DNA of 64,000 nucleotides from Gavia stellata (GCF_030936135.1 NC_082599.1:2218847-2282846); one strand, 5' to 3'; counted from the stretch's first letter, positions 25,501-40,500 are shown. Notes: generated from the sequence alone by a model not told the origin. Numbers and translations are program-made.

Positions 25501-28500
25501 TTAGAAGAAAAGGGGAGCCTCCACTAAGGCTTCTTCTAACCTGCTTCATCACTACTGACTTGGCTGGGTCTGACGCCAGTTACACTTAGCCATCATGTGA
25601 GGATGGTTGGTAATGAGGATTGCTGTTTAAAAATATCCATTCCTATAAGATAACAGATCAAGAATTGGACTGTACTCTCTTCCATGAGAGTTAAACATCA
25701 AAGCAATACTCTTACAAAAGATTAGTATGTGATGTGGCATCAGCTGAGCACGTTAACTGATAGGCCTGTGTTCTCAGGGTAAAAGAATTACAACACTAAA
25801 AAAAAAACAAACCCTACTAAAAACCTCCATGAGGGTTATACGAACAATGAAAGTAGCTTAAACAAAAAGTTTTTGTTTGGGATATGAAAATGCACAGGAA
25901 TATTAATTGCAACTCAGTTGAATAGTGGTAACTTGACCACTTTTGATTCTGGGTCCATAGGATGAAGTATTTGGGGGACCAGTTAGCTTGAGCATTTGTT
26001 ATTATGCTTTTCTTCTGACAGGCAGATGACCTGACTTCAAGCGTTGAATGTCTGCTTTATATTAAACATTCACCAAGTCTCTTATTCCCCAGGTGAATGC
26101 TTTAATCACACTGCTATCAAGCAATATTTAGCCCCTTTTTTGATGCTGTGTGTCTCCTTTTCCTTTCCAGGATTTCAGCTTTCATTTTAATTGTTGAGAA
26201 GGCTTCTAAAAAGTAGCCTGAGTAAACTATTGCTTGCCTGACGCTATGGTGAGCTTAAAGCGATCTCCATAAGATGTATCAGTGCCCCATTTTGGACATT
26301 AGGAAATGGCCTCAAGTTTAGAGGTTTAGATGGGATATTAGGAAAAACTTCTTCACAGAAAGGGTTGTCAGACACTGGAACAGGCTGCCCAGGGAGGTGG
26401 TGGTGTCCCCGTCCCTGGGGGTATTTAAAAGCCATGTGGATGAGGCGCTGAGGGACATGGTTTAGTGGTGGACTTGGCAGCGTTTGGTTAACGGTTGGAC
26501 TCAATGATCTTAAAGGTCCAACCTGAACAATTCTATGATTCTATGATTAGCACCATGGAAGGTCCATGAAAATATTCACCATCAAGGCTTGCAATGGTGA
26601 CATTATTCATGGTTTCTCTGCTATCAAACTACATAAAGCAGAAGAAACATCCCGTGCGACAAAATGTAGTGGAGTCATTTTCAATTCTGTCCGTTTTCTC
26701 AGCTTTTCTGTATTAATAATACATGGCCTTATGATACTGTGATAAGCAGCATTTTCCACTAACTGCACAATTAAAATACAAGCTTTTTCTTTTTCAATAG
26801 TGTGCTGTGGATTGCTTTGCTGTTTGGCTTCTAAAAATAATTTTCTCACCTATTTTTTTTTTTTTTTTTCATTTTCAGTTACCTGACATACACGGTTGAA
26901 TTCAGCCACCTATTCTGAAGGAACATTTCTGTTTTAAATTAAAAAGTCAGGTCTGATCCTCCACGTGGTGTTCTCTTTCCACACTGAAGATTCAAGCTGA
27001 CAACGTATCAAATCATTTTTCATTGCTTCTGCCAGGCTGAGCATGTGAAATGTAATTTTTCAAGAAGGAAAAAAATACTTGGTGGTTGTTTATGAAATGG
27101 GTATTTTAAAGGAGTCAAGTTTCTGCTATCTATGATGACAAAAGAGGTATTCTAAGTGATATATAATTTTACTCTTCAGCATATGCTGAAAAACACTGAC
27201 TTGGGAAATAATGAGGACTGTGAGGCTTGTTGCTTTCTGGATTTTTAGCATGTTTTCATTATTTTTACAGGGGACAATGTCTTCCTAATACTCATATCCA
27301 GTACTATTCAGGTTGGAGGAGCTGAGAAATGACCCCAAAAAACTATCATTGGAAATACAGTAACAGAGCAAATGTTAAACACATAATTTCCACCAACAAT
27401 TAGATGCTTGTGACTAAATAACGGCTGTGTGTTTACTGCCACCGGCTCAAACTAAAATATTATGTTTCGTAACTGAAGCAAGCTAAGAGCATACGCAAAA
27501 GACCGTGAAAGGAGCTCTATTGGCTTAAACTAAATATCCCTGTGGCCAAGTTATCCTGTTCCTGGTCTCTTTTTTCTTTTCACTTAAGTGAATTTAGCTC
27601 ATCAACAGTAACACAGTTGCTTCTAGTTTAGCTGGGCAGTAAATTTAAACAAAGAAAAGAAGAAGGAGAGAAACAACTTGGTTCTCCTAGGAGCTGGGAA
27701 AGATGTAAATATCTTCTCCAGAGACTGCTTGGTGTAATATTTCAGCAGAGCTATGACTGAGAACTGAACAGTTTTATAAATTGAATGGAAATTGGCTGCA
27801 ATACACAATAGGTTTGTTCCCTTTGAAGCTGAAAAAATACAGTCTGCCAATGAAGCATTTAATTAACATTTAGCAAAGTAGCCTGTGCTGTTCTGAGTTA
27901 ATCAGGCAGCCATTCCATTGTTAATAATGCAAGCAATTAATGCAGATGTATTCAATGGCAAGTTAACTGCAGCACTTGTGTTTAAATGCTCTTTGAGAAG
28001 CCTGGAGAGTTGCTTACTGTATAACTACAATGATGCTTTAAGGAAAGAACTAGGATATTTTGGCTGTTCAAGCTGCTTAGGGCAGTGTTAATAACTGGCT
28101 AATTGTGATGATGCATTGATCAGAGAGGGCTACTAAACTCTTAAGAAAATTAGTTAGTGCTTGGGTGGCTGCTTGTAGGACTGGTCCACCCTGAGTGCTC
28201 AGATGCTGAGCTGCTGCTGCTGCTGGTGCCTGAACCACCTTATTTAAAGATGCCACTGCTACTACCAGAGCTATTGCTCTGCTCTAGTACTTCAGAAGAG
28301 GTCCCTGAGCTGGGCTCCAGAAGAAGGAGGCTTTCCCTCTAAAGGGTGTGCAACCACCTCCAGGGCATGTAACTGCATCCGGACTTGGGATCCGGCGACT
28401 CCGGATCTGCTCTCTTCTGCAAAACAGAGAGACATGGATGCTAAAAATGTCAGATTGAAACTCCAGGTTGGAGATGGATTAGATGCCTTCTCAAAATCCT

Positions 28501-31500
28501 TCTCAGCCCTGTATTTTATCCCACTCTATGGCTGTTCTTTCAAGGAAAATCTAGTACTTGGGTTAAAGTACTAATGTCCTAGCAAGCAAAAACAGGAGCT
28601 GAAGAATGAAGAGATCTAGATTGTAGTCCCAACATTTGTGCCAATATGACTTGAAGCAAAACGTGTTTTTAAATATGTCCACATTTGTAAAATGCCCTGA
28701 GGATATGCTGAAAGAACTGCTGCAAAGGGTCAGGGCTGCTCCAATATTTGCTCAGCCATCAAGCTTAACTACGCCTCTCCGCGTGATACTTTCCTGGTGC
28801 CTGGAAATGCGGATCTGTCCACACCATTAGATCGCATCATCTGACCTCTCTGCACATCACAGGTTATTATGTTTATTTACTGCCTGAGTGAAATAACTTG
28901 TGTTGGATTGAATCCCACCTTACTCTGGGGAGAGCTGTTAAGGAGTAGGGAATGTGGCAATGTTTAATCACCCTCCCTGCCACATTTATTTCTCAAATTC
29001 TCATTTGAATTGACCTGGTTTTAATTTCCAGACTCTGCTCTCACCCCTATCCACCAGAATAAAAAGAACTTTAATACTTTTATTTTTTCTTTTCTTTCTG
29101 AAGTCCTTCAATGCTGCAATCAAGTGGCCTTTTGATCTTCTTTCCACCAAGCTAAACAAAGTGAGTTCAGTGAGGCTCTTGTTTGAAGACCTTTCTCCAG
29201 GCATCAAACAAAGGTGAGGATTTGGGGGCTTTTTTTTCCTGCAAGCCTCTGGTTTTTTCAGCATTTGTTTTCATACATAGGCACAAGCATCTCACCAGGA
29301 CAGCATTCAGAGGTCAACAAACCTTCCTACCTCTCACTAACCCACACTAATACATTCAAATAACTCTTCAATGCAGCATGACCCTGAACTGTGTTGCTTA
29401 ACTGATTGCTTTGCTCTGATAACAGTTACTAAATTTTACTAATTATAATTTAGTCACTGAATGTTTGTTTATTTTGTAGATGAGGTCTATATTCCTTTCT
29501 CCCAACCACAGATCCTTGCTTCTGCTGTCATTCATTGCATTTTGTTTGAACAGATTCAGCCAACTCCCTGCATTGCTCCTTCCACCTCGTGGGGTTTTTT
29601 TTTATTCTCCTCCCTACTGGCAAGGAAGACAGCTTTAACAGCAGCCACTTTGTATTTTCTCTGAGCTCACCAGTGAAAAATATGGATTAGGGTTGGACCT
29701 CTCATCAGAACAAGTGTTACCTTAGGAAATTTTGATTTGGTCAAAGTTAGATTTCTGAGCTAGGAAATGTTGGGTGGGACAAGAAGAAGCAGGTATTCAC
29801 TGGGAGCTCCCTGGAGCATCCCTATAGATCCAGACAGGGTAGCCAGGGCACTTGAGGACACAGGTCATCTCATCCTTAGGTAAACATCTAAAGCCAACAG
29901 ATTAATTATCCCCACTTCTCTCACCTGGTCAGTCTAGATGCCTGACCTGAAGGCATCTCTAGATAGGTGAGATGAATCATAGTGACAAAGTCCATATTAG
30001 ATGTTTTGGCTGGTAATCTGAGCTGTTAATTAACAAAAGTCCTAATTAAAAAAAGCTTCTGATTGCTTATGCTTTCTATCTCTTTCCTGAGGTCTTTTAT
30101 GCCTGGTGCAATAGCTCCTGAGGCTAGGGTGGAGCTCTCTAACCTTCTTTCCCCACCATCCCACCGTAAAGGCTGGGAGCAGGGGTGGGATTTACCATCC
30201 CAGGGGGGTGAGAGATTTGGGACTGAACCCTCTCCATTGCCTCCACGCAAGGAGAGCAGCTGTCACAAGGAGGAACCAGCGCTGCAGCTGTGTGAGACAA
30301 GATCTAAGGATGATTGTTTCATCTAACAAGGAGAAATACCTTTTGTCAGGCATTTATTCAAAATGTAGTCAATAAGCTGGGCCTGTCTTTTCTGTCAAAC
30401 TAGACCTAGCAACAAAACCCAGGATCCCAACACTCCCCACAGTTAGTCTTGTGGCTTGGGAAGATCAAAACCAGATTTGGATCTAGTCTGTGCAGCTCAG
30501 ACCTGTCTACCCCCAGACCTCATGTAGTGCTATGGATACACACAAATTTCAAATCACAATTAATTGCAAGCAACATATGGCTACTACCTACACTCATTTA
30601 CACCAGCTGAGAAGTGGGGGTATGGGCTGTTATTTACTCTGCCCTGGGAATCTGCAAAATCCCTATTGTTTGGTGTTAGTTGGGTTTTGTGCAAGATGGT
30701 GGCTTGTGCCTGTTCTCCACACTGGGTAGAGAAAATGCTCTGGGTGGGTTAGCCATGAAATTGCACATGAAGGGCAAATGGGAATTAAAATTATGATGGT
30801 CTACTGAAATAACCATAGTAATACTAAATCAGAACATGAAGAGTTAACCAAGGGGGTGTTCCCAGGAAGGCTGCAAATCTGACTTTCACTTTCCAAACCA
30901 AAAAGTGGATCAGAAGTGATACTCGCTTGTCCCAAGCAAATCTCAAGCACACCTGTACATCATGCACTGTGCCATACAGCAATGCAGCCTCTCCTCACAG
31001 TCCCCATCGCTGATGCCAGAGTCCACCTGTGCACAAATCTGCACTCCATCACCCCATTGCCTCTACCATGAACGGTCACCGACTGGAAGGGTGTCTTGGG
31101 AAGATGAAGAAGCAGGTTAGGCTTCCAGCTGGTGGGGACACCCACAAAAAGGAGCTGTTTTGGAGCCCCACCATGGTCCAACATTCCAGTTCTGCTTCTT
31201 GCAGACTCCAGACGCAGGCCCCTCTGTGTGACCTGACAGCTGTCACCTTTAAGAGAACCCAGCCCCAGGCAACGGCATCTCCAATGCTTTTTAGCTGATA
31301 GGGATCACAACAACTAATTTTGTAGTGGCCTCAGGGCTGTGTGTGTGTGAACATGCACAATGGAAGTTTAAGATACCATTATTGTACAAAGTAGGAACAG
31401 CATAGGTCATCTGTTATCAAAATAATCAGGAAGAAAGAATATTTACTTGTTATTAATTGGAGTACATAAAAAATGGTCCTTTGTAAAAGACATTAACTTT

Positions 31501-34500
31501 CTCTTAAGCACCCTGTTTTGTGCTCAGCTTGAGCTACATATGCTGGTGCCAATAAGTCTGGGGGCTTGGGCTATTTTGTAGGCACACAAGTGCAGGATAG
31601 CTCTAAACCAAAAGGAAATGTCTCACGTGTGGTAAGAGGTTTCCATGTGAGAACCTGGGCTGAGGGCAAAAGAGAGGCTCAACATATTGTCTCCATGTAA
31701 AAGCCACCCCTTGTCCCAAGTGATGTTTTCTGTGATAGGGGACAGTACTCCTCCCCTCTCATCCACCTCTGCACATACTATTCCATGCACCCTGATGAGT
31801 GTTTCTTGTATGCTGGCCTGCTGTGATGCCGCGCTTGAAGATAGATGTGAAAGCCTCTGTCAGAAAGCACTGTGGGAAGCATCCCTGAGCCAGCCTAAAT
31901 TATCCGTGCCTCACTGGAAATTCTGCACATTAATGGAAACATCTGGGTGGTTTTGCCATCCAAAAAGTAATGGTTATTTAATAGTGTAAATCTTTCGCCT
32001 GGCATTTATATTTCTACACCAGCAGCAAGTTAGTAAATAAAACCTCTAACACTTCAAATTAAACTGTGCTCAGTTAATTGCATTCAAGATGTTTAACAGC
32101 TTTGTTGGTGCTCGTTAAATAATACTTGATTCCTGGGAACACGTTTGTTCAGTGTGAGCCTCCCTTGTACTCTCACACTATTCTATACTCCTCTTGAACC
32201 TTTGACAGGTTCAAGGGAAAGGCTCACAGTTTACACAGGCAGGTAAGCAAAAGCTTTGCATTCGTGACTCCCGAGCATCGCTCCTGATGACAGACCTGCT
32301 TCTTCAAGTTTTCATGTCTGTGGTTATATGTCAGGAGAAAAATTACTGATGCTCATGCCTGGGTCTACATGTTACTATTTGACTGGCATGGGTGAGAATG
32401 GGAAAGCGCCTCGGGTAGGACTTGCAGAAGGACACAGAGATAGGGGAAAAGATCAGAACTGAGCCTCCGACATTTGCAATCAGCTTATGCTTTAGCCCAC
32501 TACTTTGTCAATCCCCAGCCAGGTAAGCCCTACTTCCCAGTAGTACTAGACCTGGTGTGGACTACATGTAAGGATGTGCAGCAAGCAAACTTGTTTCCAT
32601 GGCCCCAGAGCTGTTCTGGAGCCACTAAAACACCAGCACTGAATAATACCAATGAATTAAAAGTCCGCCACTCATGGATACAAGGTGGTCTAAAGTCCAC
32701 CTCAGCAGTTCCCTGGCATAACAACTGGGTACCATCCAAAGCCAGCTTGGTCTTCAGCTTGAGTTGAGCACAAGGCATGAGCTCCTGGCTGGAACACTGC
32801 AGTGGGATGCAGTAACAGCTCTGCTGCAACCCCACCCCACATGGGAACCTCCTGCTACAGTTCCATCCTACCTTCTTTCACTTTCTCCATTCAACAGAGT
32901 ACAGATTCAAAGCAGGATGAATAGGAAAGGGGTCTCTCCCTGCCTGTGGTATCTGAGATACATCTGGTTGACATTCTACATCAAGCTGGCATGACACAGA
33001 AAAAGGAGGACTCTGGGCAGGAGCTGAGAGCCATTGCTTCCTCTTCACAGCACTGTCCCTCCTCCCATCACCCTCTTCATGCCCTCTCCCCTCTATTCAT
33101 GCCTTTCACTCCAGAAGGATATGCCAGCAGGGATATCGAGGCATTTTGTCCTACATCCAGAGCCAGTTGTTGGATTGCCTATGCAGAAATCAGCAGGGCA
33201 TTACTCAAAGAGGTGCTGCCTGTATTCTCCCTGGTGGGCTGCTGTCAACAGGCTCCGGGATGTACATAAACAAGGAAACCAGCAGACCTTGAAAACAAAG
33301 TAACATCCAGAGAGGAAAACAAACAGCCCACAGGGCTGCTTAAAAATGTTGATGGTGGTTATGATGCCAAAGAAAAGGGTGAGTCAATGGAGAGCACGCT
33401 GGGCAAGCCTTGGGCCAGCTCCTGGCTTTCCCAGGGATGGATCAGGACAACCCCATCCTCCATCACAGCACTGCAGTTTGCAAAGGACAATACTTTCGGT
33501 GCAGAGTCCTCAGTCTTTGTGGATGAAACAGGCTGTGCAAGATTCCAAGGTTATGACTCAATCCCATCCTATCAGGGCGACAGTGTTGGGCCTCAGTTCC
33601 CCATTTACAGCTTTCACAGGACAGGAGAAAAAAAAAAAAAAAGAAAATGCCAGACAAGGAAACCAGATAGCAGTGCTCCTGAGTGAATCAAATCCTCCTG
33701 ACAGCTAATCTCAGTTTAGTCATCCATTGTTGTCTCATCAAAGTCTCTCCAAGAAAGAGCGAGACAGATGCAACCGTTGTCTCTGCTCATGCCTGCAAGG
33801 GGTCTCCTTTCTTATCAACCAGCATTCAGAGAAGCAATCCAGAGTGGCTGAATTATGCCGGGTGCTGAGAGGCAACCCTGATAAGGATTTCAAGGCACAC
33901 TGTCAGGACACTTGCTCTACTTGATTCAAATACCCAAAAAAAAAAGTTTCCTTTAACCAAGGACAAAAGCTAAAGTCCTGGGGGCAGAGGAGCAACAGTG
34001 AGTTGACCTACTCTGTGTGGTACCAGAGAAACTTTCTTTTTCCTCCCTTTCTTTCCAGATTTTTCCCTGTAGAGGTTGTGCTTGCTTTAAAAATGAGCTC
34101 TCGTGTGCTTTCTCCAGTTGTAGCAAAAAGACTTGGCATTCCTGATATTTTAGTAGGTGAACAAGAATTGTGTAATGATTGCACACATCCGTGAGGGTTA
34201 TACCGCCAGCATCACCTGAATGATGCTCTGCATGTGCTACAAAGTTATATTTTCTACTGTGGGCTGCTTTACTCCCAAAGACTTTTTCCCCTCTTGTGAT
34301 ATATCTTATCACAGAGCAGAAACATGGGAAAAAGATGGAGATGGATGGGTCCAACAGAGAGATGCTTTCATATGGCATCTGTTGGTATCATCTGCTGCAG
34401 GACGGACAGGAAAGCCTTCTGCTAACGTGTGCAAACACTTCATCTTTTCTGGTCTCTGCTGGGCAGAGCTAGGAGGCATCCCGTTTGGTTTGTAACCTAC

Positions 34501-37500
34501 ACAAAAACCTTTTTATGAGTTACAAGATTTCCCCAGAGGCTTTTTGACCATTTCAGTGGTGCGTGTTGATATATAACATGCCTTTATGTGGGGTTTTTTA
34601 ATTTTTTTTTTTTTTTTTTCATTAAATGAGGAAATGTCAGAGAGTTTTGGATTTGGCTGCTTTTCCTGCCTTTTCTTATGCGATGATGCCATCTTGTGGA
34701 AGTTGCTAAGAGCAAGAGTTGGGACCACACTAGCTCATATCTATATTTGCATGTTCTGTCGCTCAGCAGGTTTGTGGGGTGGAAGAGCGTGGAGGCTCTG
34801 TCATCCACACTTGGTGCATTTCAGGGGTGGGGGCACTCTGGAGTAGCTCTAGTTTGGTCCTGTGGCTGCCCTTAGCAACTACCATGCATATCTGGGACCG
34901 TAGCTTTCTGGGGCAACTGTTTTCCATTTCAACTGAAAGGAATTCAATTCAAGCGCTCACCCACAGTGTGAGGTAGCTAGGGGCAGTAACTTTAAAAGCA
35001 TCTCAATTCCTCTCCTTATCCTCATTTACTCCTCACCTGAATTCACATGACAAAGTAGACACACCCTTGATAACAAGGTAGGATGGTAAGCTAATGGGAT
35101 CATGTGCAGGCCCTGAGAAGACCTGGAAAGGATGCTCTTCTGGCTCCCAGTGCAGAGGGGTAGTGCTGTTAGAGGGTTGTGCTACCCTCTTGCTCTGAGT
35201 GGGAAGCTCCTGGAACCAGGAAAAGGAAGCCATACCAAAGCTCTTCTCCAGCTCCTGTCCCATTAGAAAAGTAGAATATTGCCTAGTTTTCTGGACTGAT
35301 ACCAAGGCAGCCTCCACGAGCTCACTCACAGAAAAACCTGTGTCGTCTTCTGAGAGTTAAAGCTTTGCTGGTAAAGCTGGGGAACCATCGATGCTTTGGG
35401 GATCGCAACACAGAGGAGGAGGAGGAGGACGATGTTGCTGGAGCAAGATATGAGAAATCGGTGAGAAGTGACTGTATGATTCAGTTGTTCTAATGTCATT
35501 AAGTTTGTACCTGCCTTGTTTTGACTTGGATCACAGACTTGGTAAATAGTTGCTGTCTTCACCAAATACCTGTTGTTTTCATAAAGCTGATTAAGCTGGT
35601 ATGCTTGCTTTCAAATCCCCTCTGCTCATTGAAAGAAAACTTCTTTAAACAAAAAGGCTGTAACAGAGCAGCAGAGCCCTGAACTGAATCCATTCCACGT
35701 AGTGATGCACTGGATCTATTTATTACTCTGAGACTCAGCAAGCCAAAAACCTGTGATGTCCTAGCAAATACTTTCCTACCTCTCCAATAATATATCTGTA
35801 GCAGGCTGACATAATAGTTTGATTTTATTGAATCGCCTCTGTGTGTTAATGGGAACTCAGACCTTGAAGCAGGTGTTACTTCACTGAATTGAATATAACC
35901 TATTTGTTTGCTTGTCTAAACACAGATTCTTAAAAGTATTTTAGTTTCTCACAATTCATTCCTTTCAACACTCTAAATACACAGGCTGTACCTTTCTTTG
36001 CATGTTGTTTTCTATAATACATTTCATTTCTGGGCCGTCACTAGATGAGTAAACTTTCATGGATGTTTGCTTCTTGCAACCGATATTTTTAGGCAACCAA
36101 AAAAAAAAATCCTCTTAGTTTCTTTTCTGCGAGCAGGGCACCATCTGATGTGCTGGCAGACTTTCCAGGCTTCTAACCCTAAATAATCTGGTAATGCCAA
36201 AGGCAATTTCTAAGGAACAACAAAACAATCAGACCTACTGGCGGGAAAATTTCTTTACAATGTGCTGCCCCCAAACCAAGAAAAAAGGGATAAATAAACC
36301 CCTTCACCTACTTGCATTTTAAAGCTCCTGTTGTTAATTTTGATGCCTATTTCACACGGTGTATGCAGTCACTAGGGTTAAATACTTGACCATGTTTGCT
36401 TTGCTCTATGGTGTTTCTTGTAATTGTTTGCAAAGGGTGTTGTGGCATGTGATGAATTAACATAAGCTTCACTGATTGAGAGCAGGCAAATTATAGAAAT
36501 AATTATCTCTCAGACTTTGGGTGTAGGCTGTGGCGTTTTCCCAGAAAGGGCAATATGAGGGGAAAAGAAAACAGAGGAAAATGCTTGTACTTGCTTTGAA
36601 AATGTGAACGTCTGGTTTAAACAGAGCACAGGAACACAACAGGAAGACTATCGGGGGAAGGACTGATACAGGCTACCCACAGCAGCCAAAGAGGAAGCTC
36701 TGGCAACAAGAAGTGACTTGATTCCCCCAGTATCAGCAGAGGCAGCACCACACAAACTGCTGTGCTCTTTGATTAGGGCTACCTCTAGATGCAGGTTTAG
36801 CAGCAAATTAAAAAGTAACAGGGAGCACTAGAAATCAGTTGTCTGCCATACTATGTCTTTAGAGCTGGCCCAGCAAACCCACGTTCTCCTAAACAGGCTG
36901 CTTGTACGTCGGGGTTGGCATTGCCAGTGGCTGTTCTCTGTTTTGGAGAGTGCTCATCACTTATGAGGAGTGAGAGCAGAAGTGATGCGGAAAGGTAGGG
37001 CACTCAAGGCCTTCCTTTAGTCGCTTTAAAATTCTTCATTGCTACACTTGTGAAATTAATTTCACCAAGCAATTAAGGCCACAAGCCAGAATGAGAAGAG
37101 AATGGTAAAAAAAGCCTAGAAGATTTAAATGTACCTAAGCCCATATGACTGGATGATGTCTTTCCTGCAGTGGGTAAGGATTTGAGGTGATCTCCAAGTT
37201 GACGGGATGTACCTTCAGGGACTGGGGACAGGCTCTGTCCCTTTGCTCACCTGACCCTAACAGGCAAAAGAGGAGGTTCAAGGGAATTGTAGATGAATCA
37301 GTGTAACTTCATTTGCTGGAAAGATGCTGGAAGAAATGAATTAGTTAAACACTTGCCTAGAGAGTAACAAGAAGATGGGAAATAGAAATGGACTTATCAA
37401 GTTTGACTGGTATCACGCTGATCTATATTTTTTTTTTTTTTTATAAAGGGGAGAGCAGAAGATCCTTCCTTTGAATTTCGGTGGGGTTATAGCAGTGTCC

Positions 37501-40500
37501 TGAGTGATATTCTCGTAAGGAAGCTCATGCTGGCAGTTTGCAGTGGACAGTGAGGCTAGCTTACATACTGTTCCCAGAGAATGAGCTGCAAGGGGATGAA
37601 GTTGGATGAAGACATTCAGGTTGGGAATCGGCCATACCCAAACAGATCCTCAAAGTGTGCTGATTCCATCCCGCTGCAGCCACCAGGTCTGAGCCAATGG
37701 CTTCCTAATGCCTGGATCCAAAAAAAGGAGATTTTTCAAGTCCTGAAAGCCCTGCTAAAATCAAGCTGGAAGTCTTGGCACCCAGAATAGGAGTTAGGGA
37801 CCTTGATGCCAGATCTGGCTGTGACTGCAGACCTCTTGAGGCTTCTCAGCATGTGGGACAGCACCACAAGAAGTCACATACAGTTTTTATGGCTGTGTGA
37901 CAGGGCAGGACCATGGCTATAACAGGCATTTGGGCTTGAATGTGGTACTGCAGCTGAAAACAGTCCCAGCTGTGGCACAGCCCTATACTATCTCTTCTTC
38001 TCTGGGATGCCACCAGCTAGGACCTGTTGATCAGTATGTTGCAAGATAAAGCCATGGTGGCCCATCTGTGGTCCCTTCAAAGACCCCACCTGCCTCTGCC
38101 TGCTGCAAAACCCCTTCTGTGTGTAGCCCTGTGATGCCAGAGACCAAAGAGCCTCAGCCTGTGACCTCCATGGCCATTTGGTCTGTAGTCCTCCAGGAAC
38201 AGGTCCTACTTGGGGTCGTGCTGTGGTTGGTGCAAGGCAGAGAATTATGACTTACTGACTGCCAGGACAAAGATGGCAAAGATACCAATCACCTGCCAGA
38301 GGCGCAGCCCCCAGATCACCACCGTCTCTGAAGTGACAGGGTCTGGTTTCTTTTTCGGAGGTTCTGTGGTGGCCTGGGAAAGAGGGAGAAAAAAAAAAAG
38401 AGAAATGTCGTTTAAGATTTGCAAGGGTCCCTAAAACAGTCAGAAAGATGCCAATAGCACAGGAGATGGTGGACCCCAGTTTACTGGCCCCCCCAACAAT
38501 TTGGAAATCTTTGCGGAATAGAGACTTCACTAAAGAGCTTTTATCTAAAGCTTTTGCTGTTTTGAAATTTATCTGAAGTATTGCCAATTTTCATGACTAC
38601 AAAGAAAATATTTTTGCTGTTATTTCTTAAAGTCCCAGCTTTTTCTAAAGAGTCCATCTCCTGCGGTCAGGAGAAATTTCTTATATTTAAGTGGAGCCCA
38701 TGGCCAGGTAAAGGCAAGGCTCTAGTTTAGGCAGGGGTCAAACCCTAGAGCTTTGGCTTAAAGCAGCCCCCACTGGAGGGGGATCAGCCCCTGTTGCGCT
38801 ATCTCACAGCTGGCCCCAGCAGCCTGACCTCCAGGAGGAGAAGGAGGATGCTCTGGGTGCCTGGAGAGTAATTTCTGCCTTTCTCCTGAACCCTGGAGAA
38901 ACACTGCAGAAGAACTGCTAGATCAAATAGGACAGAAGTTGTGTGTGAGACAGCAGTCGATGCTGATGTTGGAGTTTGGTTGTCTGTTTCTATTTCTCTC
39001 TTCGCGCTCTATTGTAAGACCTGCCAGGAGGACGGTGCAGCTTCTTCCCTGCCTCAGGTTAGGGTTTGGGTGAAAGCTGTTGGGTCTGTTCCCCTTCTTG
39101 GTGCACATTCCCTTCCTGACCCCACATCGGTCCCTTTTTTCTTTGCTCAGACTTCATAGGGCCTGAGAGGGGGGCTAGGGCATGGTGCACACTTGATTTC
39201 CACCTTCTTTAACTGCGTAGTGACTGTCACAGCCTACAGCTAGCCCACTGCCTGAAGGAGCGGTGCGGGAAGGGACCAGGTAACTCAACTGTTCTGTCTT
39301 GGCCCCACTAGAGCTGCTATAGGGGTAGAGGATTTGTCTGCTGGGCAGAGATGGCCCTGGCCAAGCCTGGCTCACCTGCCCTGGAGGCAGGGCTGGCTCT
39401 GCTCCCAGAAAAGATGTGAATCTTGTCTCCGGTTGTCCTGCTGTGGAGCTCCTCCAGGCATGTACCTCTGTGGGGGCTTGTGCCCCAGCTCTGAATGTCT
39501 ACGCTCTGATGTGGTCTTAACCCACCTTTCTAGATAGGGAATACTCCTCTGGAAGGGAGCAAGACCCTAAAAGTGGAGTAACCTGCAGTGCTGTGGTGTT
39601 GTTTCATAGCTCCTTGGCTTTAAAGATATGAGTGGGAGTAGGATTCAACCTCTTAAATGCAGTCATCTGGTCTTGTCTGAGGTGTTGTGGAGCATCCTCC
39701 ATCTGCCCACCCAGCAGGGCACAGGTCTTGCACTGTGTCACACGTGCCAGCTCCCGTACTCATGTCAGATACTGTAGGACACCTCAAATGGCACTAGACT
39801 TCATAGTAATTTGACAGCAGTGACTTCATCATCTGTGGGTTCGAAACAAAATTGGGAAATCTCAGATCTACACCTTGCACTGTCTGCTTCATGTCACATG
39901 AGCCCCCAGTGCCTCAGTTTCCCCACTGGTAACAGAGGAACGTCGCTGCTTCCCTACTTTTGCCTTGAGATATTTTGAAGGGAAATGCCATGTGGATTTG
40001 ATACAGGGACAGATACTGGAACTCATCTATACCTTGAGAAAGGACACTTGATTTAAATCCCTTTGTCACTGGGGAATGAGGAGTTGATGGACCCTTGAAG
40101 GGTAGTACAATGCGCAGGCAGTAATTCCCACACAGCATTTCCTCTAGCTGTCAAAACAGCAAAGCTGAATTTGGGATGGTTATTCGAGTTGCATTTAAGT
40201 GCTGGGGATTCAATCATGTTGCTTTAACCCTGCAAAGTTAATGACAGAAAGCACAGATGTGAGATTTCGTGAAATGCAATGGAAAATGGTTCAAAATGGG
40301 TCATTCTGGGCTAGAGGCTCCAGTTCTCTAGCCAGAGCTCTGATTCTCCCAGCTCCAGTAGTATGAGAGATTCATAGCAGCAAGGAGAATATACCGTAGG
40401 GAGATTAAACAACACGGACAACATCAAGGAGTGGCAATTAAATCTTAGACCAGGGATCCTATTGCTTTTTTAATATATATAAATAACAGTAATGAACAAA

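Larger units (their letters stand above)
21121..38255 (-). other. TMIE intron 2
   Basis: A phase-1 intron of 17,135 bases splitting the membrane-helix codon 73. It contains two CR1 fragments (22555-23300 and 26302-26548), homopolymer T tracts (26853, 34602, 37428), a short CTG run at about 28207-28224 and a GAG run at about 35412-35427. Its open frames are short, overlap on both strands and show no recognisable protein family. Confidence 0.9.

Noticed and set aside
26853..26879. Strong acceptor-like signal: T17 then CATTTTCAG on the plus strand
   Set aside because: No open coding segment or donor follows in a useful phase. Long T runs followed by AG are common in introns and intergenic DNA.
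28207..28224. Short CTG repeat inside a leucine-rich frame
   Set aside because: It is too short to suggest an expansion locus, and the leucine-rich frame is a direct product of the repeat.
33953..34378. 141-codon minus-strand frame in TMIE intron 2
   Set aside because: No known protein is recognised and the plus strand is also partly open. A decayed retrocopy is possible but not supported.
38252..38587. 111-codon minus-strand frame across TMIE exon 2
   Set aside because: It reads exon 2 in the wrong frame and continues into intron sequence. The TMIE frame is fixed by homology on both sides.
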